The notes beneath the pieces are model-generated. The model had not been told where the DNA came from. It did no database searches and saw only the letters and a program-made list of their open reading frames with translations. DNA of 41,692 nucleotides from Chitinophaga pinensis (lineage in GTDB: Bacteria; Bacteroidota; Bacteroidia; NS11-12g; UBA9320), in assembly GCA_945889315.1 (NCBI GenBank), contig CAMDBP010000014.1:1-41692 (forward strand), written 5' to 3'. Positions 1-7,805 of this stretch are shown in pieces; position 1 is the first letter of the stretch, and every line of letters begins with the position of its first letter. Both the position numbers and the translations under genes were made by a program.

Positions 1-2
1 AG

Positions 3-1187
3 TCTGCAAGAATTTCAAAAGAAGAAACAAACCTTGGTAAAAGTCCTGTAACGCAGCGTGTTGATGGAATTTTAAAGGAGACTTTGGATGTTGTTGTAGG
101 AGCAGCTAAAACCTCAGATTATTTGCCTTTTTTACAAGGTAAGCGGGTGGCAATGGTGGTGAATCAGACAAGTACTATTGGTTCAGTTCATTTAGTGGAC
201 ACTCTCCAGAACTTAGGCGTAAATGTAAAAAAAGTATTTGCTCCTGAACACGGCTTTAGGGGAGACCACAGTGCAGGTGCTGTAATCAAAAATGGGTTAG
301 ATGTGAAAACAGGTTTGCCTGTCGTATCTTTATATGGGGCCAATAAAAAGCCAACTGCCGATATGCTAAAAGATATTGATGTGGTTGTTTTTGATATTCA
401 AGATGTTGGCGTACGTTTTTACACATATATTTCTACGATGCATTACGTAATGGAAGCATGTGCCGAGCAAGGAAAAAAAGTGTTAATTCTTGATAGGCCT
501 AATCCAAATGGATTTTACGTAGACGGCCCTGTTTTGGAAAAAGAGTTCACCTCTTTCATTGGTATGCATCCTATTCCGTTGGTTCATGGACTCACTGTGG
601 GAGAACTTGCCATTATGATAAACGGGGAGTCTTGGCTAAAGGGTGGTGCAGCGTGTGAGCTTAAAATAGTGACGTGTGATAACTATGATCACGCTACCTT
701 ATACCAATTGCCAATTAAGCCATCACCTAATTTGCCCAATATGAATTCGGTTTACTTTTATCCTTACCTAGGGCTGTTTGAAGGGACAAATGTCAGTATT
801 GGCCGCGGAACCTCCACGCCGTTTCAAATCGTGGGTCGTCCGGGTGTAAAGGGAGACATAGAGTTTACTCCTATTCCCATTCCAGGTGTTGCAGATGACC
901 CCAAGCATGAAAATAAGTTGTGCGGTGGTTTTGAGGTGCATGATGCAGAGGACGAGTCTTTTTTTGCATCGCCAAAGCTAAATCTGAGTTGGTTAATCTT
1001 GTTTTATAAAAATAATAGAGCAGAAGATGGAGAATATTTTAAAAGCTTCATTTACAAATTATGTGGAACCAAAGCATTGTCAGCGCAAGTAGAACAAGGA
1101 AAAAGTGCGGATGAGATTCGTGCTACATGGCAGCCGGAATTAGAAAAATATAAAGAGTTGAGAAAAAAATATCTTTTGTATCCTTAG
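3..1187 (+). CDS. NamZ/DUF1343 family exo-beta-N-acetylmuramidase-like protein, 5' truncated by window edge
   Basis: The reading frame is open from the left edge of the window, so the TTG used by the ORF track at 84 is not the real start and the N-terminus, possibly with a signal peptide, is missing. The visible ~394 residues carry the hallmarks of the DUF1343/NamZ family: a VVNQTS segment, the APEHGFRG motif with the conserved Glu, the VVFDIQDVGVRFYTYI core and LDRPNPNG. Characterised NamZ enzymes remove terminal MurNAc from peptidoglycan fragments, so a role in cell-wall recycling or turnover is inferred. The C-terminus is complete (ends YLLYP). It lies 53 bases before rpmB, which looks like a separate unit. 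Confidence 0.85.
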   Translation, partial: SARISKEETNLGKSPVTQRVDGILKETLDVVVGAAKTSDYLPFLQGKRVAMVVNQTSTIGSVHLVDTLQNLGVNVKKVFAPEHGFRGDHSAGAVIKNGLDVKTGLPVVSLYGANKKPTADMLKDIDVVVFDIQDVGVRFYTYISTMHYVMEACAEQGKKVLILDRPNPNGFYVDGPVLEKEFTSFIGMHPIPLVHGLTVGELAIMINGESWLKGGAACELKIVTCDNYDHATLYQLPIKPSPNLPNMNSVYFYPYLGLFEGTNVSIGRGTSTPFQIVGRPGVKGDIEFTPIPIPGVADDPKHENKLCGGFEVHDAEDESFFASPKLNLSWLILFYKNNRAEDGEYFKSFIYKLCGTKALSAQVEQGKSADEIRATWQPELEKYKELRKKYLLYP

Positions 1188-1192
1188 TCTTG

Positions 1193-1213
1193 GTTAATTA
1201 AAAATAAATTAAC
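1193..1213. repeat. Inverted repeat upstream of rpmB
   Basis: GTTAATT and AATTAAC form a perfect 7-base inverted repeat with a 7-base A-rich centre, about 28 bases before the rpmB start. It is followed by ATCTTTGC, which resembles the end of a Bacteroidota -7 element. It may be an operator or promoter-associated palindrome. It has no T-tract and is not a good terminator. Confidence 0.4.
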
Positions 1214-1240
1214 ATCTTTGCAGCCCTAAAAAACGAAGGA

Positions 1241-1474
1241 ATGTCAAGAGTTTGCGATTTAACAGGTAAGAAAGCGATGAGTGGGAACAATGTTTCTCAC
1301 TCGAAAAGAAGAACTAAAAGAAGATTTTATCCAAATCTTCAAACTAAAAGATTCTGGCTGCCTGAACAAGATGAGTGGATTACACTTAAAATAAGTACAT
1401 CAGCATTAAAAACCATCAATAAGAAAGGTATTACTGCTTGTTTAAATAATTTGTTAAAAAACGGTAAAATATAA
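1241..1474 (+). CDS. rpmB: Large-subunit ribosomal protein bL28
   Basis: This 77-residue protein begins MSRVCDLTGKK and has the basic SHSKRRTKRRFYPNLQ segment typical of bL28, a component of the 50S subunit. Length is normal for the family. It has only one cysteine (Cys5), so it belongs to the zinc-free (C-) form. It starts the rpmB-rpmG-DUF4295 cluster that is conserved in Bacteroidota; the gap to rpmG is 3 bases, so co-transcription is very likely. A weak purine stretch (cgaagga) precedes the ATG. Confidence 0.96.
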   Translation: MSRVCDLTGKKAMSGNNVSHSKRRTKRRFYPNLQTKRFWLPEQDEWITLKISTSALKTINKKGITACLNNLLKNGKI

Positions 1475-1477
1475 CAG

Positions 1478-1660
1478 ATGGCTAAGAAAGGAAATAGAGT
1501 ACAAGTAATCTTGGAATGTACTGAGCAAAAAGGTACTAACGTGCCAGGGATGTCAAGATACATCACTACCAAGAATAAGAGAAATACTACGGAGCGTCTT
1601 GAGCTTAAAAAATATAATCCGTTTATGAAAAAAGTAACCGTACACAAAGAAATTAAATAA
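1478..1660 (+). CDS. rpmG: Large-subunit ribosomal protein bL33
   Basis: This is a 60-residue basic protein, [17 protein letters not shown], with the [21 protein letters not shown] core diagnostic of bL33 in the 50S subunit near the E site. It contains one cysteine instead of the two CxxC pairs of zinc-binding forms, so it is the zinc-independent type. It is flanked without meaningful spacing by rpmB upstream and a DUF4295 gene one base downstream (TAAgATG). Confidence 0.96.
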   Translation: MAKKGNRVQVILECTEQKGTNVPGMSRYITTKNKRNTTERLELKKYNPFMKKVTVHKEIK

Positions 1661-1661
1661 G

Positions 1662-1817
1662 ATGGCAAAGAAAGTTGTTGCAACGTTAAAGAAAGAAGGT
1701 TCAGGAAGAGACTGGGCTAAGCTTGTTAGATGCGTTAAGTCTCCAAAAACAGGTGCTTATTCGTTTAGAGAAGAAATGATTCCTACTGAAGCTGTAAAGG
1801 CAGCTTTGGCTAAATAA
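1662..1817 (+). CDS. DUF4295 small ribosome-associated protein (probably bL38)
   Basis: A 51-residue ORF too short for the supplied track begins ATG one base after the rpmG stop and reads MAKKVVATLKKEG through VKAALAK. The central KSPKTGAYSFREE segment is the signature of DUF4295, a Bacteroidota family always found after L28 and L33. From memory, a novel 50S protein seen in the Flavobacterium johnsoniae ribosome structure, named bL38, corresponds to this family; that identity should be confirmed. Position, size and charge all fit a ribosomal protein in one operon with rpmB and rpmG. A hairpin terminator follows. Confidence 0.9.
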   Translation: MAKKVVATLKKEGSGRDWAKLVRCVKSPKTGAYSFREEMIPTEAVKAALAK

Positions 1818-1846
1818 GATATCCAAATAAAATATTTTTTATAGTG

Positions 1847-1879
1847 AAAAGCTTCCTACTTTTGATGGGAAGCTTTTTT
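1847..1879 (+). terminator. Intrinsic terminator of the rpmB-rpmG-DUF4295 operon
   Basis: AAAAGCTTCC pairs with GGAAGCTTTT (10 bp) around an 11-base loop, and the right arm runs into T6. It ends only 13 bases before the ftsY ATG, so ftsY must use readthrough or a promoter lying in or before this hairpin. Confidence 0.8.
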
Positions 1880-1892
1880 ATGTTTATACCTT

Positions 1893-2840
1893 ATGGGTTT
1901 ATTAGATTTTTTTAAAAAGAAACCAACACAAGAACAAAAGATAAAGTTAGATGATGGTCTGGAAAAAACCCGTTCATCCTTTATTTCTAAAATTTCAAAA
2001 GTTGTTGTTGGAAGAAGTAATATTAGTGATGATTTCTTAGACGAACTCGAAGAAGTATTGGTGTCTTCGGATGTTGGGGTTAGTACTACGGTTAAAATAA
2101 TCGAAAGAATAGAAGCGAGAGTATCACGTGATAAATACCTTTCTGAAACAGAGCTCAACGAAATGCTCAAGGAGGAAATTACTAATCTCCTCGCCGAAAC
2201 TGAAAAACCAATTCATAACACGGAGGTAAAACCATATGTTATAATGGTAGTAGGTGTGAATGGAGTAGGTAAAACAACCACTATCGGTAAACTTGCTAAT
2301 ATGTTCAAAAATCAAGGATTGAAGGTGGTATTAGGTGCTGGCGATACATTTAGAGCTGCGGCTGTTGATCAACTTCAGATTTGGGGAGAGCGAGTAGGAG
2401 TGGAGGTTGTAGCGAAGGGAATGGATACAGATCCCGCTGCTGTAGCCTTTGAAGCTGTGAAATATGGTGCTGAAAATAATGCGGATGTGGTGATCATTGA
2501 CACCGCTGGTCGACTACACAATAAAATTAACCTAATGAACGAGCTTTCTAAAATTAAGCGAGTTATGGATAAACAAGTAGTTGGGGCACCTCATGAAGTA
2601 CTTTTGGTATTAGATGCCTCTACTGGTCAAAATGCATTTGAGCAAGCAAAACAATTTACGGCCGCAACTGAAGTTACTGCATTGGCACTTACTAAGTTGG
2701 ATGGCACTGCTAAAGGCGGCGTGGTAATTGGAATTAGCGACCAATTCAGTATACCTGTTAAATATATAGGAGTTGGCGAGCAAATGAACGATTTGCAGCT
2801 TTTTGACAGTAAAAATTACGTAGAATCACTTTTCTCTTAG
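1893..2840 (+). CDS. ftsY: Signal recognition particle receptor FtsY
   Basis: This SRP-type GTPase of 315 residues receives SRP-ribosome complexes at the inner membrane. The N domain occupies roughly residues 1-100, followed by the NG GTPase core: P-loop GVNGVGKTTTIGKLA, the DTFRAAAVDQL motif, DTAGR (G3), TKLDGTAKGG (G4) and the closing GVGEQMNDLQLF. There is no long acidic A domain as in E. coli; the short N-terminus MGLLDFFKKK is typical of the short form. The next gene, rimO, begins at the base after the stop codon, and bshC follows, so the three form an operon. Confidence 0.97.
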   Translation: MGLLDFFKKKPTQEQKIKLDDGLEKTRSSFISKISKVVVGRSNISDDFLDELEEVLVSSDVGVSTTVKIIERIEARVSRDKYLSETELNEMLKEEITNLLAETEKPIHNTEVKPYVIMVVGVNGVGKTTTIGKLANMFKNQGLKVVLGAGDTFRAAAVDQLQIWGERVGVEVVAKGMDTDPAAVAFEAVKYGAENNADVVIIDTAGRLHNKINLMNELSKIKRVMDKQVVGAPHEVLLVLDASTGQNAFEQAKQFTAATEVTALALTKLDGTAKGGVVIGISDQFSIPVKYIGVGEQMNDLQLFDSKNYVESLFS

Positions 2841-4148
2841 ATGAAAACTAAAACACACAAACCCAATAAGGTTTCAATTATAACTTTAGGTTGTTCAAAA
2901 AATACAGTAGACTCTGAAGTACTGCAGTCTCAACTAACTGGTGGCAGAGTTCATTCTGTTCACGAAGATACAGCAGATGCCGATACCATTATTATTAATA
3001 CCTGTGGTTTTATTGATAATGCAAAGCAAGAAAGTATAGATACTATTTTACAATTTGCTGAGGAGAAAAAAGCCGGTAAAATTGAGAATTTGATAGTTAC
3101 GGGATGTCTATCCGAGAGATATAAGGAAGATTTATCTCCAGAGATACCTGAAGTAGATAAATGGTATGGAACTTTTGAGTTACCTCAGTTGCTCAATCAT
3201 TTGGGAGTAGATTACAAAAAAGAACTTCTGGGTGAACGTAAGTCTTCTGTTTCGAGGCATTATGCCTATATGAAAATATCGGAGGGGTGTGATAGGCCAT
3301 GTTCTTTTTGCGCGATTCCACTAATGCGTGGTAAGCACGTTTCTAAATCAATTGATGAGCTCGTAGCAGAGGCTAAGGGACTTGTACGCGATGGAATTAA
3401 AGAAATTATGCTTATCGCGCAAGATTCGACCTATTACGGGATAGACTTATACGGTGAGCGAAGACTTCACGAACTCATGGATAGACTTAGTGATATTGAA
3501 GGGCTGGAATGGCTCAGATTACACTACGCATATCCGTCCAAGTTTCCGTTTGAAGTATTGCCGATTATAAACAGCAAACCCAATATTTGTAAATACTTAG
3601 ATATCCCTATTCAGCATATTTCGGATAATGTTCTCAAAACCATGAGAAGAGGAATTACGAAACATCGTACCGAAGAAGTATTAGATAGAATAAAAGCAGA
3701 GGTAAGTGGTATTGCCTTACGTACTACCTTGTTGGTAGGACATCCTGGGGAGTATGAACAAGATTTTGAGGAATTGAAATCATTTGTGGAGCAGTATAAG
3801 TTTAACAGGCTTGGCGTATTTACCTATTCTCACGAGGGCGGGACACATGCAGGAACACTTGAAGATCACGTAGCAGACGAAATAAAAGCTGCTCGGGCTG
3901 AAGAAATTATGGGTATACAACATGATATATCGTTTATGCACAATCAGGCCCTAGTGGGAACAGAGCAAAAGATAATCATTGATAGGATAGAGGGCGACTT
4001 TTATATGGGACGTACTCAATTCGATTCTCCCGATGTAGATAATGAAGTTTTACTGCCATTAAGTAGTGGATATTTAAGGCTAGGTGATTTTGTGAACGTT
4101 CGAATTACAGATGCAGAGCCATTTGATTTGATTGGTGAACTCTTGTAA
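2841..4148 (+). CDS. rimO: Ribosomal protein uS12 methylthiotransferase RimO
   Basis: RimO is a radical SAM enzyme that adds a methylthio group to the conserved aspartate of ribosomal protein uS12. The N-terminal UPF0004 domain shows its three cluster cysteines (LGCSKNTVDSE, NTCGFIDNA, TGCLSERY). The radical SAM cluster is CDRPCSFC near residues 149-156, followed by AIPLMRGKH. A C-terminal TRAM domain extends to the end (residue 435). The choice of RimO over MiaB rests on the LGCSKN opening and SEGCDRPCSFCAIP motif. It is contiguous with ftsY and one base from bshC. Confidence 0.96.
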   Translation: MKTKTHKPNKVSIITLGCSKNTVDSEVLQSQLTGGRVHSVHEDTADADTIIINTCGFIDNAKQESIDTILQFAEEKKAGKIENLIVTGCLSERYKEDLSPEIPEVDKWYGTFELPQLLNHLGVDYKKELLGERKSSVSRHYAYMKISEGCDRPCSFCAIPLMRGKHVSKSIDELVAEAKGLVRDGIKEIMLIAQDSTYYGIDLYGERRLHELMDRLSDIEGLEWLRLHYAYPSKFPFEVLPIINSKPNICKYLDIPIQHISDNVLKTMRRGITKHRTEEVLDRIKAEVSGIALRTTLLVGHPGEYEQDFEELKSFVEQYKFNRLGVFTYSHEGGTHAGTLEDHVADEIKAARAEEIMGIQHDISFMHNQALVGTEQKIIIDRIEGDFYMGRTQFDSPDVDNEVLLPLSSGYLRLGDFVNVRITDAEPFDLIGELL

Positions 4149-4149
4149 T

Positions 4150-5709
4150 ATGCACGTAGAACAGGTATCTAGACGCGAAACATTTTTTCATAATGATTTT
4201 ATAGAAGCCTACTATTTTTCGGATCGATTAAGTCACCTTAGAACCTATTCTCCAACTATTTCTGAGGTTAAACAAGCAATTCAAGCTAAGTCTGATTTTA
4301 GTAATGCACGAAGAAAAATACTGGCAACGGATTTATGGAGGCAATATCAAGACGCTAGAATTGATCTTCCTGATGATACAGCGTTATTTAAAAACATTAA
4401 ATCACTTGAATTAGATAATACCTTTACAATCACCACAGGGCAACAAATTCATATTGGTTTAGGTCCACTTTATGTCTTTTATAAGATATTGGATGTTTTG
4501 GCTATTGCAGCGGAATGCAAAGAGCTGCACCCAAACTATAATTTTGTTCCTATATTTTGGATGGCTACAGAAGATCACGATCTTCAAGAAATACAGTCTG
4601 TAAATGTTTATAATCAATCATTTACGTGGGATACAACTCAAACTGGTGCAGTTGGACGAATGAACACTGCTGGTATTTCGGAACTTTTTGATGAGTTGAA
4701 AACCAAAATGAACTTATCGGAAGCTCAACTCAGGTTTATTGAAGCGTCTCAAATGGCTTATAGCCAAAGCGCCAATCTTTCATCCGCTTTTAGAACGTTG
4801 TTACATGCTTACTTCTCAGATTACGGCCTAGTAATAATGGACGCTGATAGCGAAAACCTTAAAAAAGAGTTTATTCCTGTACTTAAAGATGAATTGAGAG
4901 GACTTAATTACAAAGCCTTATTGAATTCTACCGAGGCAGTTGAAACAGAAGGTTTTCAAAGGCAACTCGTCATTAGGGAGTGTAATTTATTTAAGATTAG
5001 TCAACATCAACGAGAAAAACATAATATAATAAACTATGAAGATGATATTCTTGATCAATATGTAAAACAACATGTTTTCAATCTAAGTCCGAATGCTGCT
5101 TTACGACCATTGTATCAGGAGTGGATTTTACCCAATTTGGTGTATGTAGGCGGTGCGAGTGAAGTTCATTACTGGACACAACTTAAAGGATTGTTTGATA
5201 ATTATAATATACCCGTACCAATCATACATTTAAGAACGTCCAATATAATTATTCCAGAGCAACTGCTTCACGAAAATACGGACGTTGATGTAACGGATTT
5301 CTTTAAAAGTGATCAGTCGTTAATATTTAAAGTTAATAAGGAGCAGGATAAGTTATTTCAAACTATAAGGCAGAACTTTGAAGACGTAAAAAACAATTTA
5401 TACGCTTATCAGAATTTGGTAGAGAATAATCTGATAGGATTTAATTTGGACGCTAAAGTATCTAAAATGGTTGATAAATTGGATGAAATGAATGAGCTAA
5501 CCGAAAAGCAATTATTGAGTCAAAGCGCAATGCATCCTGCATGGAATAAATTGTTAAAAACCAAGAAAAAGTATTTTAGTCCAGCACACGTTCAAGAGCG
5601 AAAAGAGGATGTGGTTACTTTTATCGATGCATTTGAACAGCATATTTTACAACTGGTGCCGCACTCCGGTTTCACTAGCTCTCAAAAAATAGGAATACTA
5701 AAAATGTAA
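4150..5709 (+). CDS. bshC: Putative cysteine ligase BshC (bacillithiol biosynthesis)
   Basis: BshC is assigned to the last step of bacillithiol synthesis, joining cysteine to glucosaminyl malate. The TTGQQIHIGLGPLYVFYK segment and FWMATEDHDLQEI are characteristic of the family, and the predicted coiled-coil near the C-terminus is also typical. I prefer the ATG at 4150, one base after the rimO stop (TAAtATG), giving 519 residues; the track's TTG at 4132 would lie inside rimO. bshA and bshB are not in this window. No terminator is evident after it. Confidence 0.93.
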   Translation: MHVEQVSRRETFFHNDFIEAYYFSDRLSHLRTYSPTISEVKQAIQAKSDFSNARRKILATDLWRQYQDARIDLPDDTALFKNIKSLELDNTFTITTGQQIHIGLGPLYVFYKILDVLAIAAECKELHPNYNFVPIFWMATEDHDLQEIQSVNVYNQSFTWDTTQTGAVGRMNTAGISELFDELKTKMNLSEAQLRFIEASQMAYSQSANLSSAFRTLLHAYFSDYGLVIMDADSENLKKEFIPVLKDELRGLNYKALLNSTEAVETEGFQRQLVIRECNLFKISQHQREKHNIINYEDDILDQYVKQHVFNLSPNAALRPLYQEWILPNLVYVGGASEVHYWTQLKGLFDNYNIPVPIIHLRTSNIIIPEQLLHENTDVDVTDFFKSDQSLIFKVNKEQDKLFQTIRQNFEDVKNNLYAYQNLVENNLIGFNLDAKVSKMVDKLDEMNELTEKQLLSQSAMHPAWNKLLKTKKKYFSPAHVQERKEDVVTFIDAFEQHILQLVPHSGFTSSQKIGILKM

Positions 5710-5722
5710 AGGCTTTTAATAC

Positions 5723-5752
5723 TTGGAATAGTTAAATTTTAACCTATTTTTG
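5723..5752 (+). promoter_or_regulatory. Bacteroidota-type promoter of the OmpA/TSP3 gene
   Basis: TTG at 5723-5725 and TATTTTTG at 5745-5752 match the -33 TTG and -7 TAnnTTTG consensus with a 19-base spacer. The spacer contains the palindrome GTTAAA-T-TTTAAC (5731-5743). A start site near 5757-5760 would give a leader of about 40 bases that includes the AC repeat. Confidence 0.75.
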
Positions 5753-5778
5753 CATGAATAATACAATAAGTTGCGTAA

Positions 5779-5795
5779 ACACACACACACACACA
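5779..5795 (+). repeat. (AC)8 dinucleotide repeat in the leader
   Basis: Seventeen bases of alternating A and C (eight AC units plus A) end 2 bases before the preferred ATG of the OmpA/TSP3 gene. They occupy the position where a ribosome-binding sequence would lie. Confidence 0.95.
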
Positions 5796-5797
5796 TT

Positions 5798-7147
5798 ATG
5801 AAACAGTTTAAAATTATCACTTTAATAATCGCAGTGCTTAGCTTCACTACTTCTGTAGCTCAAACCAACTATTTCTCAAAATTTCCAGAGGCTAATAGAT
5901 GGTCTGCGGGTATACAATTGAGTCCTAATTTTGCATACAATGATGCAGAGAATATTAAGATAGGATTTGGTGGAGGAGTGCACGCTAAATACTCTTTTGG
6001 ACAATCTTTTGGTTTAAATTTTAATGCTGATTTAGGAACCCTTAAAGGTACAAAAGATGAATCATCATATGAGTTTACTAATAAGTTTAAACAACTTGAT
6101 ATAACAGGGGTATATACGATTGGTAATATATCTTTTCTTAGACCATTAAGAGATATTCAAATGTATTCTTTCTTTGGATTAGGTTTGACCTTCTCTGATG
6201 CGAATGGTACTTTTGGTGATCTTGGCGGGGATTACGCAAGGACTAGTACTGCATACAAAGGCAGAAATGCTGTAGTGCCGCTAGGATTTGGTTTTAAAAA
6301 GAATGTAAGTGATAAGTTAGATCTAGCAATTGAATACAGAGATAATTATGTGCGATCAGACATGGTAGACGGCATGGATTTGCCTCAGCAAGCAAATCGT
6401 TATGCAAATGACCATTATCAAATGTTTAGCATAAAAGCGTCTATGAAGTTTGGTGACAAAGCGCAAACTGCTCATATGGATTGGTTAAATCCACTTGAAA
6501 CAATTTACGCAGACATAGACTCACTAATTAGCGTGACTGCAAAGCTTCAAGGCGATGCTGACAAAGACGGTGTAGCAGATATATTCGATAAAGAGGCAAA
6601 TACAGATTGTGATAAAGTATATGGAAACGGAAAAGCGTTAGATTCTGATGGTGACGGTGTAAATGATTGTAAAGATCTAGAGCCATTTTCTTTATCTAAA
6701 GAAGTAGATGAAAATGGTGTAGCTATCGATTCTGACGGAGACGGTGTTCCTGATGGTTTAGATGAAGAGCCTAACTCTCCAGCTGGTGAAATCGTAAATG
6801 CAAGAGGTGTTGCAAGCAAAAGTGGTGCCTGTTGTGATTGCAGTAATGTAACACTACCATCTGTAATTTTTGAGAACGGTAGTACAGGTATATCTCCATC
6901 TTCATACGGAATACTGTACTCAATAGCTGAAAAAATGAAATCATGCCCGAGTCTTTCTTTGAATGCAACTGGTTACACAACTAGTAAAGCTGGTGAGCAA
7001 ATCGCTAATAAAAGAACTACTTCTATAGTTGATTACCTTGAAGCTAACTATGGTATCGAAAGAGGTAGAATCAAAACTGTATATTCTACAGGTAAAGGTG
7101 TTGAATATAGCACAAGAAGAATTGACCTTGGACAAGTAGACAAGTAA
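5798..7147 (+). CDS. Outer membrane OmpA-family protein with TSP3 calcium-binding repeats
   Basis: The mature start is taken as the ATG at 5798 (MKQFKIITLIIAVLSFTTSVAQ, a clear signal peptide), giving 449 residues; the track's TTG start adds residues encoded by the AC repeat. Residues ~25-220 look like an eight-strand OMP beta-barrel. Residues ~245-340 hold acidic thrombospondin type 3 repeats (DSDGDGVNDCKD, DSDGDGVPDGLDEEP). The end is an OmpA-like periplasmic domain. That domain retains the conserved Arg of the ANKR segment but has GYTT where GHTD is expected, so peptidoglycan binding is doubtful. A CCDC cysteine cluster precedes it. It is a stand-alone unit with its own promoter and terminator. 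Confidence 0.9.
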   Translation: MKQFKIITLIIAVLSFTTSVAQTNYFSKFPEANRWSAGIQLSPNFAYNDAENIKIGFGGGVHAKYSFGQSFGLNFNADLGTLKGTKDESSYEFTNKFKQLDITGVYTIGNISFLRPLRDIQMYSFFGLGLTFSDANGTFGDLGGDYARTSTAYKGRNAVVPLGFGFKKNVSDKLDLAIEYRDNYVRSDMVDGMDLPQQANRYANDHYQMFSIKASMKFGDKAQTAHMDWLNPLETIYADIDSLISVTAKLQGDADKDGVADIFDKEANTDCDKVYGNGKALDSDGDGVNDCKDLEPFSLSKEVDENGVAIDSDGDGVPDGLDEEPNSPAGEIVNARGVASKSGACCDCSNVTLPSVIFENGSTGISPSSYGILYSIAEKMKSCPSLSLNATGYTTSKAGEQIANKRTTSIVDYLEANYGIERGRIKTVYSTGKGVEYSTRRIDLGQVDK

Positions 7148-7180
7148 TCGTATTTAAAAATAAAATATAACCAATATTAA

Positions 7181-7210
7181 CGGGCTTCAATAATAATTGA
7201 AGCCCGTTTT
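7181..7210 (+). terminator. Intrinsic terminator of the OmpA/TSP3 gene
   Basis: CGGGCTTCAA and TTGAAGCCCG form a perfect 10-bp stem with a 6-base loop, followed by TTTT and then ATTTTG. The track's TTG start for the next ORF (7197) lies in the right arm. Confidence 0.92.
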
Positions 7211-7224
7211 ATTTTGTATAATTG
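7197..7224 (+). promoter_or_regulatory. Possible promoter overlapping the terminator
   Basis: TTG at 7197-7199, in the right arm of the hairpin, and TATAATTG at 7217-7224 resemble the -33/-7 elements with a 17-base spacer and one mismatch in the -7 box. The start codon of the next gene is at 7233, so the leader would be very short. Confidence 0.4.
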
Positions 7225-7232
7225 CACTTACA

Positions 7233-7805
7233 ATGAAAAAGTTAGTTTCGTTAATACTCCTTGTGTGTTTGGCTATGACCGTAAATGCTCAACTAAAAAA
7301 TGAAGTAGCATTGGTGATTTCACCGCTTAAATTTGAAAAGGCGACTAGTTATCAAGCGATGTACCGACATAGTTTAAAGAAGGATATGTGGTCTTTACGA
7401 GGTGGTGCTAGGGTCTTTGTAAGTACAGATAAAGAGATTAGGTCGGATACGTTATCCAAGCGTTCTGGCACGGTACAGTATGACTTGTCCGCGGGTATTC
7501 AGTATAAGTTGCCTATTTCAAATTTGGAAAAAATATATCTTTATGGTGCAAGTGATGTATACTTTAATTCAGAATTTAATCAAAAGTCTTACGAAACCTA
7601 TTATGGATACTACTGGTCTATTGGTGTTAAACCCATCTTCGGATTAAGCTATGAGCCATTTGAAAATATCAGAATATCACTTGAATCTCGTGGTGATTTT
7701 AACGTAAATCTTCAGGATTACAGTGCTCTCGGAGAGAATAGAGATCGACGATTCGATTTTAATCCTGCAAAGCAATTAGCTGCAGGTCTAGGTTACTTGT
7801 TTTAA
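7233..7805 (+). CDS. Predicted outer membrane beta-barrel protein, function unknown
   Basis: The ATG at 7233 gives 190 residues beginning MKKLVSLILLVCLAMTVNAQ, a good signal peptide. The mature part has alternating hydrophobic and polar residues, many aromatics (YYGYYWSIGV) and a C-terminal phenylalanine (GLGYLF), all typical of small outer membrane beta-barrels. I do not recognise a named family. The track's start at 7197 lies inside the upstream terminator and is rejected. Its stop codon overlaps that of tpiA on the other strand. Confidence 0.75.
   Translation: MKKLVSLILLVCLAMTVNAQLKNEVALVISPLKFEKATSYQAMYRHSLKKDMWSLRGGARVFVSTDKEIRSDTLSKRSGTVQYDLSAGIQYKLPISNLEKIYLYGASDVYFNSEFNQKSYETYYGYYWSIGVKPIFGLSYEPFENIRISLESRGDFNVNLQDYSALGENRDRRFDFNPAKQLAAGLGYLF

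Noticed and set aside
1-10. AGTCTGCAAG at the left edge also occurs near 31000
   Set aside because: A single 10-base match in 41 kb is expected by chance many times over; the flanks do not match.
5771-5797. TTG start giving MRKHTHTHIM before the OmpA signal peptide
   Set aside because: The extra residues are encoded by the AC tract and put charged and His residues before a standard signal peptide starting at ATG 5798.
6547-6819. Minus-strand 90-aa Ser/Pro-rich ORF
   Set aside because: It is the reverse complement of the TSP3 repeats; the composition comes from the repeated acidic codons.
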